Made by a program: the position numbers and the translations under genes. A DNA stretch of 64,000 bases from Massilia sp. BSC265 (GTDB lineage Bacteria > Pseudomonadota > Gammaproteobacteria > Burkholderiales > Burkholderiaceae_D). The DNA is taken from positions 62,001 to 126,000 of the forward strand of contig NZ_JPXI01000036.1 in the NCBI RefSeq assembly GCF_000740675.1, written 5' to 3'. The notes beneath the pieces are model-generated. The model saw only the letters and a list, made by a program, of their open reading frames with translations. It searched no databases and was not told the DNA's origin. Every line of letters starts with the position of its first letter. Within the stretch, counting starts at the first letter, position 1. Positions 48,571-56,495 of this stretch are shown one piece after another.

Positions 48571-48607
48571 AAAAAAATGGGGTCCCTGCGGGGACCCCAT
48601 TTTGTTT
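48571..48607. terminator. Bidirectional terminator between the PfkB-type gene and yggT
   Basis: A perfect 10-bp stem ATGGGGTCCC/GGGACCCCAT with a four-base loop, flanked by an A-run on the left and TTTGTTT on the right, so it can work in both directions. Confidence 0.9.
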
Positions 48608-48633
48608 AGCGCGCATTAAAAGCACGCCGATCT

Positions 48634-49161
48634 TCAGCCGTAGAAAACCTGCCTTAACACGAACTGGATAATCTGAATCAGCACCAGCGCCACCAGCACC
48701 GATAAATCGATCCCGCCGATCGGCGGCACCACCCGCCTGATCGGCCGCAGGATCGGTGTGTTCAGCGCATGCACGAAGGGCGCCAGCGGCGCGTGCGGGT
48801 TCACCCAGCTGAAAATCGCGTCGATGATCAGCAGCGCCATGAAGCCGTACAGGATCCAGTTCAGGAACCGATACAGCGCATGCAGCAGCACCATCTGCGC
48901 ATCCGCCCCCGCCACCAGCAGCAGCGAACTGGCCAGCAGCACCACGAGGAAAGCGCCGATCAGGCTCGCCCAGTCGTAGCCGCCCATGCCCGGCACCAGG
49001 CGCCGCAGCGGCAGCACCAGCCAGTCGGTCAGGGTGAAGGTGAATTGCCCGATCTGCTGCGGCGGGCGAACGCGCGTGGCCTGCATCCAGAAGCGCAGCA
49101 GGAGCAGCCCTCCCAGCAAGGCGGCAGCGGTATCGACGATAAACTGGAGAATAGACAGCAC
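48634..49161 (-). CDS. yggT: YggT-family inner-membrane protein
   Basis: 175 residues with two YggT repeats, each of two hydrophobic helices, and conserved FWMQATRVRPPQQIGQFTF and FSWVNPHAPLAPFVHALNTP..RPIRRVVPPIGGIDLS. Related proteins are linked to osmotic tolerance or membrane organisation; the role is not settled. It converges with the PfkB-type gene. Confidence 0.92.
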   Translation of the reverse strand: MLSILQFIVDTAAALLGGLLLLRFWMQATRVRPPQQIGQFTFTLTDWLVLPLRRLVPGMGGYDWASLIGAFLVVLLASSLLLVAGADAQMVLLHALYRFLNWILYGFMALLIIDAIFSWVNPHAPLAPFVHALNTPILRPIRRVVPPIGGIDLSVLVALVLIQIIQFVLRQVFYG

Positions 49162-49170
49162 GTAGGCTCC

Positions 49171-49211
49171 TCAAAAAAAAAACCGCTGTGTGAACGATCA
49201 CACAGCGGTAT
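49171..49211 (-). terminator. Intrinsic terminator of the histone-like gene
   Basis: On the minus strand a perfect 12-bp stem (49182-49209, loop ACGA) is followed by a run of about ten T. It lies 40 bases after the stop of the histone-like gene and just before yggT. Confidence 0.92.
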
Positions 49212-49249
49212 TTTGCCTGATCCAGGCAAGACTCGCTATCGAGCCGGAA

Positions 49250-50638
49250 TTACGGGCGGCTGCTGGTCGGGAATGGCCATGCGGCTGCCGGGGACAGCGT
49301 GGTTTTCGCTGCCGGAGCAGGCGTTGCGGCCTTGCTGTCCGATTTCGAATCCGTCTTTGCTTCCGGTTTTGCGTCGGCTTTCGATTCCGATTTGGTATCG
49401 GCTTTCGATTCCGATTTGGTGTCGGCCTTGCTATCGGCTTTCACTTCCGGTTTTGCTTCGGCCTTGGCTTCCGGTTTCGCTTCGGCTTTCACTTCCGGCT
49501 TGGCTTCCGCTTTTGCGGCCGGCTTTGCAGCAGGCTTGGCGGCAGCCGATTTGGTAGCGGCGGATTTAGCTGGAGCGGCTGCTTTTGCCGGAGTAGCGAC
49601 TTTTTTTTCGGCCGATTTTGCCGGCGCTGCGGCTTTCGCCGGAGCAGCGGCTTTCTTGGCAGGCGATTTAGCCGGTGCAGGCGATTTAGCCGGTGCAGGC
49701 GATTTAGCCGGTGCAGCAGCGCTCGATTTCGCCACTGGCGAAACTCGCTTTGCCGCAGGCTTGGCGGCGGCTTTGGTCGCGGCCGCTTTCGTTGCCGCCG
49801 GCTTTGCAGCCGATTTGGTCGCAGCGGTTTTGGTTGCGGCCGATTTCGTGGCTGCCGGCTTGGCAGCGGTTTTCGCTACCGGCTTGGCAGCTGCGGCTTT
49901 CTTTGCGGCCGGTTTAGCAGCCGGCTTTGCAGCGGCTTTCTTTGCAGCGGGCTTGGCTGCCGGCTTAGCGGCGGCTTTCTTTGCTGCCGGCTTCGCTGCC
50001 GACTTGGTCGCAGCGGCCTTGGCTGCCGGTTTTGCAGCGGCTTTCTTTGCTGCAGGCTTCGCTGCCGGTTTTGCTGCAGCTTTCTTTGCTGCAGGCTTCG
50101 CTGCCGGTTTTGCCGCAGCTTTCTTAGCAGCAGGCTTGGCTGCCGGTTTTGCTGCAGCTTTCTTTGCAGCAGGCTTAGCTGCCGGCTTGGCGGCGGCTTT
50201 CTTTGCTGCCGGCTTGGCTGCCGGTTTTGCTGCGGCTTTCTTTGCAGCCGGCTTGACTGCCGACTTGGTCGCAGCGGCCTTGGCTGCTGGTTTGACAGCG
50301 GCTTTCTTTGCAGCCGGCTTGGCTGCTGCCTTGGTAGCAGTGGTCTTGGTTGCTGCGGTCTTGCTTGCGGCGGCCTTCTTTGCAGCAGGCTTGGCGGACG
50401 GCTTTGCCGTCGCCTTGGTGGCGGTGGTCTTGGTTGCAGCGGTCTTGCTTGCGGCTTTCTTGGCAGCAGGCTTTGCTGCCGGCTTAGCTGCAGCTTTGGC
50501 TGCCGGCTTGGCAGCTGCTTTGGCCGGAGCGGCCTTGGCTGCCGGCTTGGCGGCTGCTTTTGCTGCAGGCTTGGCGGCAACTTTTGCTGCCGGTTTCTCG
50601 GTTGCAGCCTTTGCTGCTGGTTTCTTAGCGGTTGCCAT
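49250..50638 (-). CDS. Histone H1-like Ala/Lys/Pro-rich DNA-binding protein (AlgP/PhaF-tail-like)
   Basis: 462 residues, low-complexity throughout. About residues 1-330 are repeats of the type KPAAKKAA, which resemble the C-terminal tails of eukaryotic H1 and of AlgP. Next come KSPAPA repeats, then a mixed acidic/basic section (KPEVKAEAKPEAK, KADTKSESKADTK). It ends in a non-repeat tail (TTLSPAAAWPFPTSSRP). No globular domain is seen. DNA compaction or polymer binding is inferred. The ATG at 50638 has AAGGAG seven bases upstream, and the gene has its own terminator. Confidence 0.85.
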   Translation of the reverse strand: MATAKKPAAKAATEKPAAKVAAKPAAKAAAKPAAKAAPAKAAAKPAAKAAAKPAAKPAAKKAASKTAATKTTATKATAKPSAKPAAKKAAASKTAATKTTATKAAAKPAAKKAAVKPAAKAAATKSAVKPAAKKAAAKPAAKPAAKKAAAKPAAKPAAKKAAAKPAAKPAAKKAAAKPAAKPAAKKAAAKPAAKPAAKKAAAKPAAKAAATKSAAKPAAKKAAAKPAAKPAAKKAAAKPAAKPAAKKAAAAKPVAKTAAKPAATKSAATKTAATKSAAKPAATKAAATKAAAKPAAKRVSPVAKSSAAAPAKSPAPAKSPAPAKSPAKKAAAPAKAAAPAKSAEKKVATPAKAAAPAKSAATKSAAAKPAAKPAAKAEAKPEVKAEAKPEAKAEAKPEVKADSKADTKSESKADTKSESKADAKPEAKTDSKSDSKAATPAPAAKTTLSPAAAWPFPTSSRP

Positions 50639-50680
50639 TTGATTCTCCTTCATCTGCGATGAGAAATACGCTCAAGGTTT

Positions 50681-50708
50681 AAAACCCGCCCACCCAATCC
50701 TTGGCGGG
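50681..50708 (-). promoter_or_regulatory. Attenuator-like hairpin in the histone-like gene leader
   Basis: On the minus strand CCCGCC pairs with GGCGGG across a 12-base loop and is followed at once by TTTTAAA, about 43 bases before the ATG. It could end leader transcripts early; the stem is only six base pairs. Confidence 0.3.
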
Positions 50709-50858
50709 CGAATTATTCATCGGACCAAACCGCCAGGCGATTTGGGCCAATGAATCCGGCACCGGCTGAACTGCTGCAACTCCTCACAATTGCAGCGCTT
50801 CAGCCAACGTCGCTAGGCAACCGACTCAATGCGTTTTCACATCGCTACCCTTGCGGGC

Positions 50859-50918
50859 GCGAAAAGAAAAAGCCGCCTTGCCTGAACACGGTCAGGCAGT
50901 GCGGCTTGTTCTTTTCGC
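50859..50918 (-). terminator. Long hairpin terminator
   Basis: Arms of 27 bases with three mismatches and a six-base loop. The minus-strand exit is GGCGGCTTTTTCTTTT. The plus-strand exit is weaker (CTTGTTCTTTTC). Confidence 0.75.
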
Positions 50919-50980
50919 TTCGCTTACGTGCATACTGATTGAATCAGTGTCCTATTATTCGATCGATTACTGCCCGGATG
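50862..50980 (-). ncRNA. Candidate small RNA (about 118 nt)
   Basis: A possible promoter on the minus strand (TTGTCA at 51009-51014, 16-base spacer, TATTGT at 50987-50992) precedes a small stem (ACTGAT/ATCAGT, 50934-50948). A strong 27-base-arm hairpin at 50859-50918, three mismatches, follows and runs into TTTTTCTTTT. No gene upstream on that strand needs this terminator except the broken lysR, 230 bases away. Confidence 0.35.
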
Positions 50981-51146
50981 GACGCGACAATATCACATGT
51001 TCACGTTTTGACAAATTCAAACACGTAAAGTACACGAAAACTTTGTGAGCGCGCAACCCGAACACCGCAAAGTGAATCACGTTCTTCAAACTTAAACATA
51101 CGATTGCGCATTCGTCGCGCATTCGTCCGTTAACCGGCACCCCACG

Positions 51147-51936
51147 TTACTCCGAATCGCATTTCAACTGATCGACAAACCATCGTCCCGCAGGTCCCGG
51201 AGGCTGGTCTTTCAGCCAGGCCGCGTGCATTGAAAATGCCGTACCCATCAATGGATGCGCTTTCAATTGAAGCTGCACCAGCGATCCATCGGCGAGATCC
51301 TGTTCCACCATATGCAGCGGCATGCTGCCCCACCCGAGTCCCGCGCGCAGGAAGGCGTGCTTGGCGCCGAGATCGGCGAGCCGCCATGCCAGCGGCGACA
51401 TCACGCCGAACTCGCGGCCCGCGGTCAGCGGTGAGCGGTCGGTAAGCACCAGCTGCACATGCTTGGACAGCGCGACGCGCGAAACAGTGCCTTTGATTTT
51501 TGCGAGCGGGTGTCCGGGTGCGGCGACGACGGCCGAGGGAATCTCGGCCAGGGACTCGGACGCGCAGCCCTGGGGGACATCGGGGAAGGATCCGATCACC
51601 GCGATGCGGCACCGGCCATCGAGCAGCGGCTGCACCACCGCCCCCAGCGCCTCGACGTACAGGCGCAACGGCGTGGCCGGGAAGCGCCTTGAATGCATCC
51701 ATGCAGTCCGCCGCATCGCGCGCCTGCTCCAGCAGCGCGCGGCCGGCTTCGGTGAGCTGCGGATAACGCCCGCTGCGGTCGAACAACGCGAAGCCGACCT
51801 GGAGTTCGAGGTTCGCGAGCGTGTGGCTCACGACCGATTGCGCGCGCCGCAGCTTGCGTCCCGCTGCCGAGAAGCTGCCCTCGTCTGCCGCGGCGATGAA
51901 GGTGCGCAGCTGGTCCATGGTCAGGGCGTCGAGCAC
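51147..51936 (-). pseudogene. LysR-family transcriptional regulator, internal deletion with frameshift
   Basis: The first frame encodes an intact winged helix-turn-helix (MDQLRTFIAAADEGSFSAAG, then RAQSVVSHTLANLELQVG and LFDRSGRYPQLTEAGRALLE) up to about residue 84 (MDAFKA). The effector-binding domain resumes in another frame at FPATPLRLYVEALGAVVQP and runs to TAA at 51147 (HVQLVLTDRSPLTAGREFGV; AGLGWGSMPLHMVEQDL). The join near 51680-51700 seems to have lost about 35-40 codons compared with a ~300-residue LysR protein. It is divergent from doxX, its likely former target. Confidence 0.75.
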
Positions 51937-51947
51937 CCATCTACTCC

Positions 51948-51966
51948 TTCGATAGTTTATATCGAA
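51948..51966. promoter_or_regulatory. LysR-type operator candidate between lysR pseudogene and doxX
   Basis: The palindrome TTCGAT-N7-ATCGAA lies 12 bases before the lysR start and about 100 bases before doxX, with the spacing of a T-N11-A LysR box. A near copy lies at 18946-18965. Confidence 0.45.
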
Positions 51967-52067
51967 TTATATAGGCTTCCTAGATCGATTCTGCACGCCT
52001 AAGATGACTTCATCGCAGCGACAAACACTGCGCTCGACGAACCCAACCACACCGACAAGGAGCTGCC

Positions 52068-52502
52068 ATGAACACCATCACCACCCAATCGACCACCAAG
52101 CAGTCTGCCGTGCCGGCCGTCGGCCGCGTGCTGCTCGCGGCAATCTTCATCTTCAGCGGCATCGGCAAGGCCCTGGCGCCGGAAGGTACCATCGGCTATA
52201 TCGAATCGGTAGGACTGCCCTTCCCGACGCTGGCCCTGGTCGCGGCAGTGGCGATCGAACTGGGTGGCGGCGTGATGCTGGCGCTGGGGATCAAGACCCG
52301 GTTGGTGGCAGCGGCGCTGGCAGCCTTTTCGGTGGTGACCGCGCTGGTATTCCATAACACCCTGGGCGACCAGAACCAGCTGATCCACTTCATGAAGAAC
52401 ATCGCGATGGCCGGCGGCCTGTTGCAGGTGGTGGCCTTCGGCGCCGGCGCCTATAGCGTGGATGCACTGGGTATGCGCAAGCTGGGCGCACAAGCGGCCT
52501 GA
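52068..52502 (+). CDS. DoxX-family membrane protein
   Basis: 144 residues with four hydrophobic helices: VGRVLLAAIFIFSGIGKAL, LALVAAVAIELGGGVMLALG, LVAAALAAFSVVTALVFH and a C-terminal helix after HFMKNIAMAGGLLQVVAFG. The FSGIGK and HFMKNIAMAGG motifs are typical. Function unclear; often under a neighbouring LysR regulator. It is divergent from the broken lysR gene. Confidence 0.9.
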   Translation: MNTITTQSTTKQSAVPAVGRVLLAAIFIFSGIGKALAPEGTIGYIESVGLPFPTLALVAAVAIELGGGVMLALGIKTRLVAAALAAFSVVTALVFHNTLGDQNQLIHFMKNIAMAGGLLQVVAFGAGAYSVDALGMRKLGAQAA

Positions 52503-52511
52503 TCGATAATC

Positions 52512-52620
52512 GTAGGGTGGGCGGATGTTCCGCCCACGCGGTGATAGTGAGCGGTCGAGCGACCGCATCGGCTGATCTCGTGTCAGCCGACCGCGTGGGC
52601 GAGAGATTCGCCCACCCTAC
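52512..52620. repeat. GTAGGGTGGGC-type palindromic repeat, copy G
   Basis: Left half GTAGGGTGGGCGGA..CCGCCCACGCGGTGAT; right half GACCGCGTGGGCGAG..TCGCCCACCCTAC. It lies between convergent doxX and the glycosyltransferase gene and supplies the latter's TAG stop. Confidence 0.88.
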
Positions 52621-54263
52621 TCGACGACCCGCAACAAATCCATCTTGCACAGCCACGCCAGCCCGCGCAGCAGCGTCGGCCGGTCGCACGGGCCCAGCGT
52701 GTCGATCAATTCCTCCACCTCCACCGGCCGCGGCCCGATGGCCCCGAACAGGCGGCCGAAATCCTCGAGCGTTGGCAGCGAGCCGGAGGCGAAACGGTTG
52801 ATCGCCATGTCGCGGTACCGGTTCACCAGCGCCAGCGAAGCGTCCGGTGCCAGCTCCACCAGCGAGGCCGGCGTAAGCGGGCGTGTCGCGTAGCTCGCGA
52901 ACAGCCGGAACGGATCGGGACGGTCGGGGGCACGCGAAGGCAGCGGCGGCGCCAGCTTCGGGTCGGCGCGCCGGCGTTCGGCCAGTTCGTCCCACAAGGC
53001 GCGGTAGCGTCCCAGGATGACCGTCCAGTCGAATTCCGTCTCGGCCCGGCGCCGCGCCGCTTCCCCCAGCCTGCGGCGCAGCTCCGCATCGACCACCAGG
53101 CGCCCGTAGGCCTGCGCCAGCAGGGCGCCGTCCAGCGCCACCGCCTGGCTGGTGTGCCCGCAGTACATGTCGAAACTGTCCACCCCGTCGTCGTAGCGCA
53201 GGGCCAGGTCGAGCCCTGCCCCCGGTCCCGGCATCACGGTCGGGATGCGGTAGCCGTCGATGCCGTCGCGTACCGTATCGCGGTAGCCGTTCCAGTCCGA
53301 GACCACGCAAGGCAGCCCGGCCGCCATCGCCTCCACCGGGGCCAGGCCAAAGGTTTCCTGCACGTTGTCCGCCAACGAGGTGAACACGTCGGCGGCGGCC
53401 CAGGCGTCGAGCTGGTTGTGCGGCGCGCGTCCGTCCAGTTCGACCAGGCGCACCGATGGGCACAGAAGCGCGGCCGCCTCGCGGAAGGCGGCTTCGATGG
53501 CCTCGCCGGCATACCAGCCGGCGATGATCAGGTGCACCCGCCGCCCGCCCTTTTCTGCACGCTCGAGCGCGCTGAACATCTGCTGCGGGTGCGATTTGGC
53601 GTGCACCGACAGCCGCCCCAGGTAGAGGAAGGCGACATCGTCCGCGCCGATGCCGAGCCGTGCCCGCGCCTCCTGGCGCCGCCCTGCGTCCGGCGCCAGG
53701 CTCGCGCAATGCACACCGAGCGGGATCAAGGGCAACTGCGGCAGCTCGAAGCGCTGCGCCGCCAGCCGCGTGCGCAGGTAGTCGGCCTGTTCCTCGATAA
53801 GCACGCGCAGGCTGTCGCGCACCGCGCGCGAGGTGCAGACGATGGCGTCCCAGCTGCGCACCGGCGCCACCAGCAGGCTCGTGACCATGCTCATCATCTC
53901 GTGCGAAGCGGTGGCGTGGGTGATGCCGCACAGGCTGTAGCGATGCTCGCCCGCCGCGAGCCGGCGCCAGGCGAGGCGCTCGATGCCGGGGCCGGGGTGG
54001 TACAGGCAGCCGAAGCGGTCGAGCCCCCGCGGCGCCGACGGCGGAATCCACGCCACCTCGCCGCCGAAACCCTCGCCGCGCAGGGTGGCTTCGAACGCGT
54101 CGGCATGGTTGCGGTCGGCGGCAAGGCAGCCGACTTCGCGCAGGCAGGCGTCGCGGCCAATGGCCCCCAGCAGGCCGACGCCGGACGACTGGCGTCCCAT
54201 CAGCTTCTGGCCGGCCACGGAAAACGATTCAGGAAGGTAATGCAGTGCAAAGGTGTCGGGCAT
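52617..54263 (-). CDS. GT4-type glycosyltransferase with C-terminal extension, downstream of the giant surface protein cluster
   Basis: 548 residues. N-terminal acceptor domain: MPDTFALHYLPESFSVAGQKLMGR, with SSGVG a little further on. The GT-B donor domain has YLGRLSVHAKSHPQQMF, DVFTSLADNVQETFGL and the E-x7-E motif EAMAAGLPCVVSDWNG. A C-terminal helical part of about 150 residues (RPLTPASLVELAPD, PVEVEELIDTLGPC) is not part of the usual fold. Start ATG 54263 with AGGAG six bases upstream. The donor sugar is unknown. Sited 114 bases after the M50 fusion gene, it may glycosylate the giant protein; this is inference. Confidence 0.85.
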   Translation of the reverse strand: MPDTFALHYLPESFSVAGQKLMGRQSSGVGLLGAIGRDACLREVGCLAADRNHADAFEATLRGEGFGGEVAWIPPSAPRGLDRFGCLYHPGPGIERLAWRRLAAGEHRYSLCGITHATASHEMMSMVTSLLVAPVRSWDAIVCTSRAVRDSLRVLIEEQADYLRTRLAAQRFELPQLPLIPLGVHCASLAPDAGRRQEARARLGIGADDVAFLYLGRLSVHAKSHPQQMFSALERAEKGGRRVHLIIAGWYAGEAIEAAFREAAALLCPSVRLVELDGRAPHNQLDAWAAADVFTSLADNVQETFGLAPVEAMAAGLPCVVSDWNGYRDTVRDGIDGYRIPTVMPGPGAGLDLALRYDDGVDSFDMYCGHTSQAVALDGALLAQAYGRLVVDAELRRRLGEAARRRAETEFDWTVILGRYRALWDELAERRRADPKLAPPLPSRAPDRPDPFRLFASYATRPLTPASLVELAPDASLALVNRYRDMAINRFASGSLPTLEDFGRLFGAIGPRPVEVEELIDTLGPCDRPTLLRGLAWLCKMDLLRVVE

Positions 54264-54377
54264 GCGCTCTCCTGCGGCCGAAGCACCCGCGACGCTGCGG
54301 AGTCGGCTGGCCGGTCGCGCCCATGATAGCGGCGGCGCCGGCGGCATGGCGCGAGGATGACGCCGCCGCCCGGACGT

Positions 54378-56495
54378 CTAGAATCCGGCTTCCTGCCAGA
54401 GCAGCGCCGCCAGCGAACGCGCCGCGCGCGCGCCGGGCGCCTCCCAGCTGCCTGCCACCACCACCTTGCCGCGCCACACACGCCCCGCCAGCTCGCCAGG
54501 CGAGTCGTCCACCCTGAGGGTGACACGGTAGACCGCGCGCTCGGGGTACCAGGTCCCGCCGCGTTCCCGCGCAGGGATCGAACCGCCGTGCTGTGCGGCC
54601 CAGCGCCCATCCGGCAGCGCCTGGGTGGCGTCGCGGTCGATGCCGCTGACAGTCAGCAGCAGGGCGGGGCCTGCGGCGCCGTCCGCATAGAACCGGGCGC
54701 TGTCGCCAGCGGCGACGCGGCGCACCGCATCCTCGTCCAGGTAGGTCACGACCTCCGATCCTCCGTCGCCCACCAGCACCGCAAGCCGCTCGTTCTTGTG
54801 CACCCAGGCGCCCGGCGCCATGTCCGGATCGAGGTCGCGCATCACACCTGCGAACGGCGCGGTGGGCACGAACTTGCCGGCGTCTTGGTCCAGGGCCGCC
54901 AACTGGGCCCGCGCCGTGGCCAGCTGTTCCGCCAGCACGGTACTCTGGGCACGCTGCTCGGGAGTGAAGCCTGCGGCTGCCGCCTGCCATTCCAGCCGCG
55001 CGACTTCTGCTTCCAGCGCCTGGCGCCGGCTGCTGTTCTCGGCCACGGCCAATCGCAGCAGGACGTCCCCGGCCTTGACCCGCGCACCTTCGCGCAGCGG
55101 CAAGGCCGCCAGTTGCGCATGGGCGGGGGCATGCACCGTGTGCACCTGGCTTGGGCGCAGCACGCCGCTCGCGGCGATCCGTGTCGGCCACGGCAGTACG
55201 AACAGCAACAGCGCCAAGCCGGCCAGGGAGGCCGACCAGCGCGCACGCCGGCTGTGCTTCAGGCGTGGCCAGAGTGTGCGCCATACGGCAACTTCCTGTG
55301 AGATGGGACGCAGCACGAACCACGTGATCTCGACCGCGAACAACAGGATGCCGACCAGCTTGATAAAAAAGTGATACACCAGCACCGCGATGCCGAAGAA
55401 CAGCACCAGGCGGTACAGCCATACGGCCCAGGCAAACAGGATCAGCCCTGCATGGCGCTGCCTGGAGAAATATTCAGGGCGCGGGTCGCCCAGCCCGAAC
55501 AGGCGCTCACGCAGGTCCCAGCGCGCCAACGCGAACGCGCGCGCATGCAGGTTGGGCATGTCGAGCCAGTCGGAAACAACGAAGTAACCGTCGAAGCGCA
55601 TGAACGGACTGGCGTTGATGGCCAGCGTCGCGATCCAGGTCGTGGTCGCCAGCGGGAAGGCGATGTCGCGCAGGATCCCGTCCGGCAGCACGGCCCATGC
55701 CAGCGTGGACCATATCGCCACCAGCAGCTCCGTGGCCACGCCCGCCGATGCCACCTGCCGCCGGTGCCGCTTGTCCGCGAGCCGCCAGACGTCGTTGGTG
55801 TCGGTGTAGGGAACCGGCCACAGCACCAGGAAGGCAAGGCCCATCGCGGGTACCCGGCAGCCGCGCCGCTTGGCCGACAGGGCATGCCCGAGCTCGTGCG
55901 CGCACTTCACGCCCAGCAGCGCGACCGCATAGGCAAACAGACCGCCCGGCGTAAAGGTGTCCATCAGCGTGACCGTGAACTGGTCCCACTTGCGGTACAC
56001 CTGCACGCCGCCGACCAGCAGCGCGATCGCCGTCAGGCGGAAGAACATGGCCGAGAACAGCCACTCGAAGCGTGGCGCGATGCGGTCGAGCCAGCGGTCG
56101 GGCTTGAGCAGCGGAATGCGGAAGAACAGGTAATTGTGCAGCAGGCGCGTATACCAGGCCCCCTGCGCCGCGCGGCGCCGCGCCGCCATCTCGGCCGCCG
56201 ACGTCAAGGGGTCCGGCTGTACCAGCTGGTTGTCCTTCAGAAAGCGCAACACTGCCTCGATATCCTCATGACCGGGCCGCAATGCGGTGCCGGCCTCGAT
56301 CGACAACAGCATGTCGTCCGCGCGGCCGAGCGACCAGCGCTTGAGGATCTCGAAGCTCAGCCAGTCGATCCTGAAGAACTGGTTGCGCACCGGGTCTTCC
56401 AGCGTGTAGCTGGGCTCTCCGGTAGCCAGCGTCGGGCCGGCGTGGAGCCCGAGCTCCTCGCGCAGCGGGGGAAGGCTTGCGGCAAGCACGGTCAC
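54378..56495 (-). CDS. PqqD-like / M50 site-2 protease / HlyD-type fusion protein
   Basis: 705 residues. Residues ~25-100 resemble a PqqD-type peptide-binding domain (SYTLEDPVRNQFFRIDW). A multi-helix membrane protease follows, with HELGH at about 200-204 and the second metal-ligand region FMRFDGYFVVSDWLDMPNL, Asp near 302. After a further membrane helix (LAGLALLLFVLPWPTRIAASG), the C-terminal ~250 residues are an HlyD-type adaptor (VHAPAHAQLAALPLREGARVKAGD; coiled coil; PFAGVMRDL). It begins GTG, overlapping the upstream adaptor stop; the GTG at 56489, with GGGAG seven bases upstream, may be the true start. Similar architecture is known in YydH-like M50 proteins. Substrate is inferred to be the adjacent giant protein. 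Confidence 0.85.
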   Translation of the reverse strand: MTVLAASLPPLREELGLHAGPTLATGEPSYTLEDPVRNQFFRIDWLSFEILKRWSLGRADDMLLSIEAGTALRPGHEDIEAVLRFLKDNQLVQPDPLTSAAEMAARRRAAQGAWYTRLLHNYLFFRIPLLKPDRWLDRIAPRFEWLFSAMFFRLTAIALLVGGVQVYRKWDQFTVTLMDTFTPGGLFAYAVALLGVKCAHELGHALSAKRRGCRVPAMGLAFLVLWPVPYTDTNDVWRLADKRHRRQVASAGVATELLVAIWSTLAWAVLPDGILRDIAFPLATTTWIATLAINASPFMRFDGYFVVSDWLDMPNLHARAFALARWDLRERLFGLGDPRPEYFSRQRHAGLILFAWAVWLYRLVLFFGIAVLVYHFFIKLVGILLFAVEITWFVLRPISQEVAVWRTLWPRLKHSRRARWSASLAGLALLLFVLPWPTRIAASGVLRPSQVHTVHAPAHAQLAALPLREGARVKAGDVLLRLAVAENSSRRQALEAEVARLEWQAAAAGFTPEQRAQSTVLAEQLATARAQLAALDQDAGKFVPTAPFAGVMRDLDPDMAPGAWVHKNERLAVLVGDGGSEVVTYLDEDAVRRVAAGDSARFYADGAAGPALLLTVSGIDRDATQALPDGRWAAQHGGSIPARERGGTWYPERAVYRVTLRVDDSPGELAGRVWRGKVVVAGSWEAPGARAARSLAALLWQEAGF

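Larger units (their letters stand above)
50639..51146. other. 508-base intergenic region with leader hairpins and a candidate small RNA
   Basis: No protein gene is supported. It contains the histone-like leader hairpin (50681-50708) and a candidate small RNA (50862-50980). The rest is unusually AT-rich (50940-51100) for this window. Confidence 0.6.

Noticed and set aside
49250..50638. CRISPR-like regular repetition
   Set aside because: The repeats are degenerate coding repeats of an Ala/Lys protein, with no spacers and no cas genes.
49190..50662. Open frames of Cys/Gly/Arg or Ala/Phe repeats opposite the histone-like gene
   Set aside because: They result from the low-complexity KPAAK coding repeats read on the other strand.
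50750..50938. 62-residue open frame on the plus strand
   Set aside because: It runs through the hairpin at 50859-50918, has no ribosome site and no protein-like composition.
4760..52620. Insertion sequences or miniature transposons at the GTAGGGTGGGC repeats
   Set aside because: No transposase gene or clear target-site duplication is seen; they are better described as REP-like palindromic repeats.
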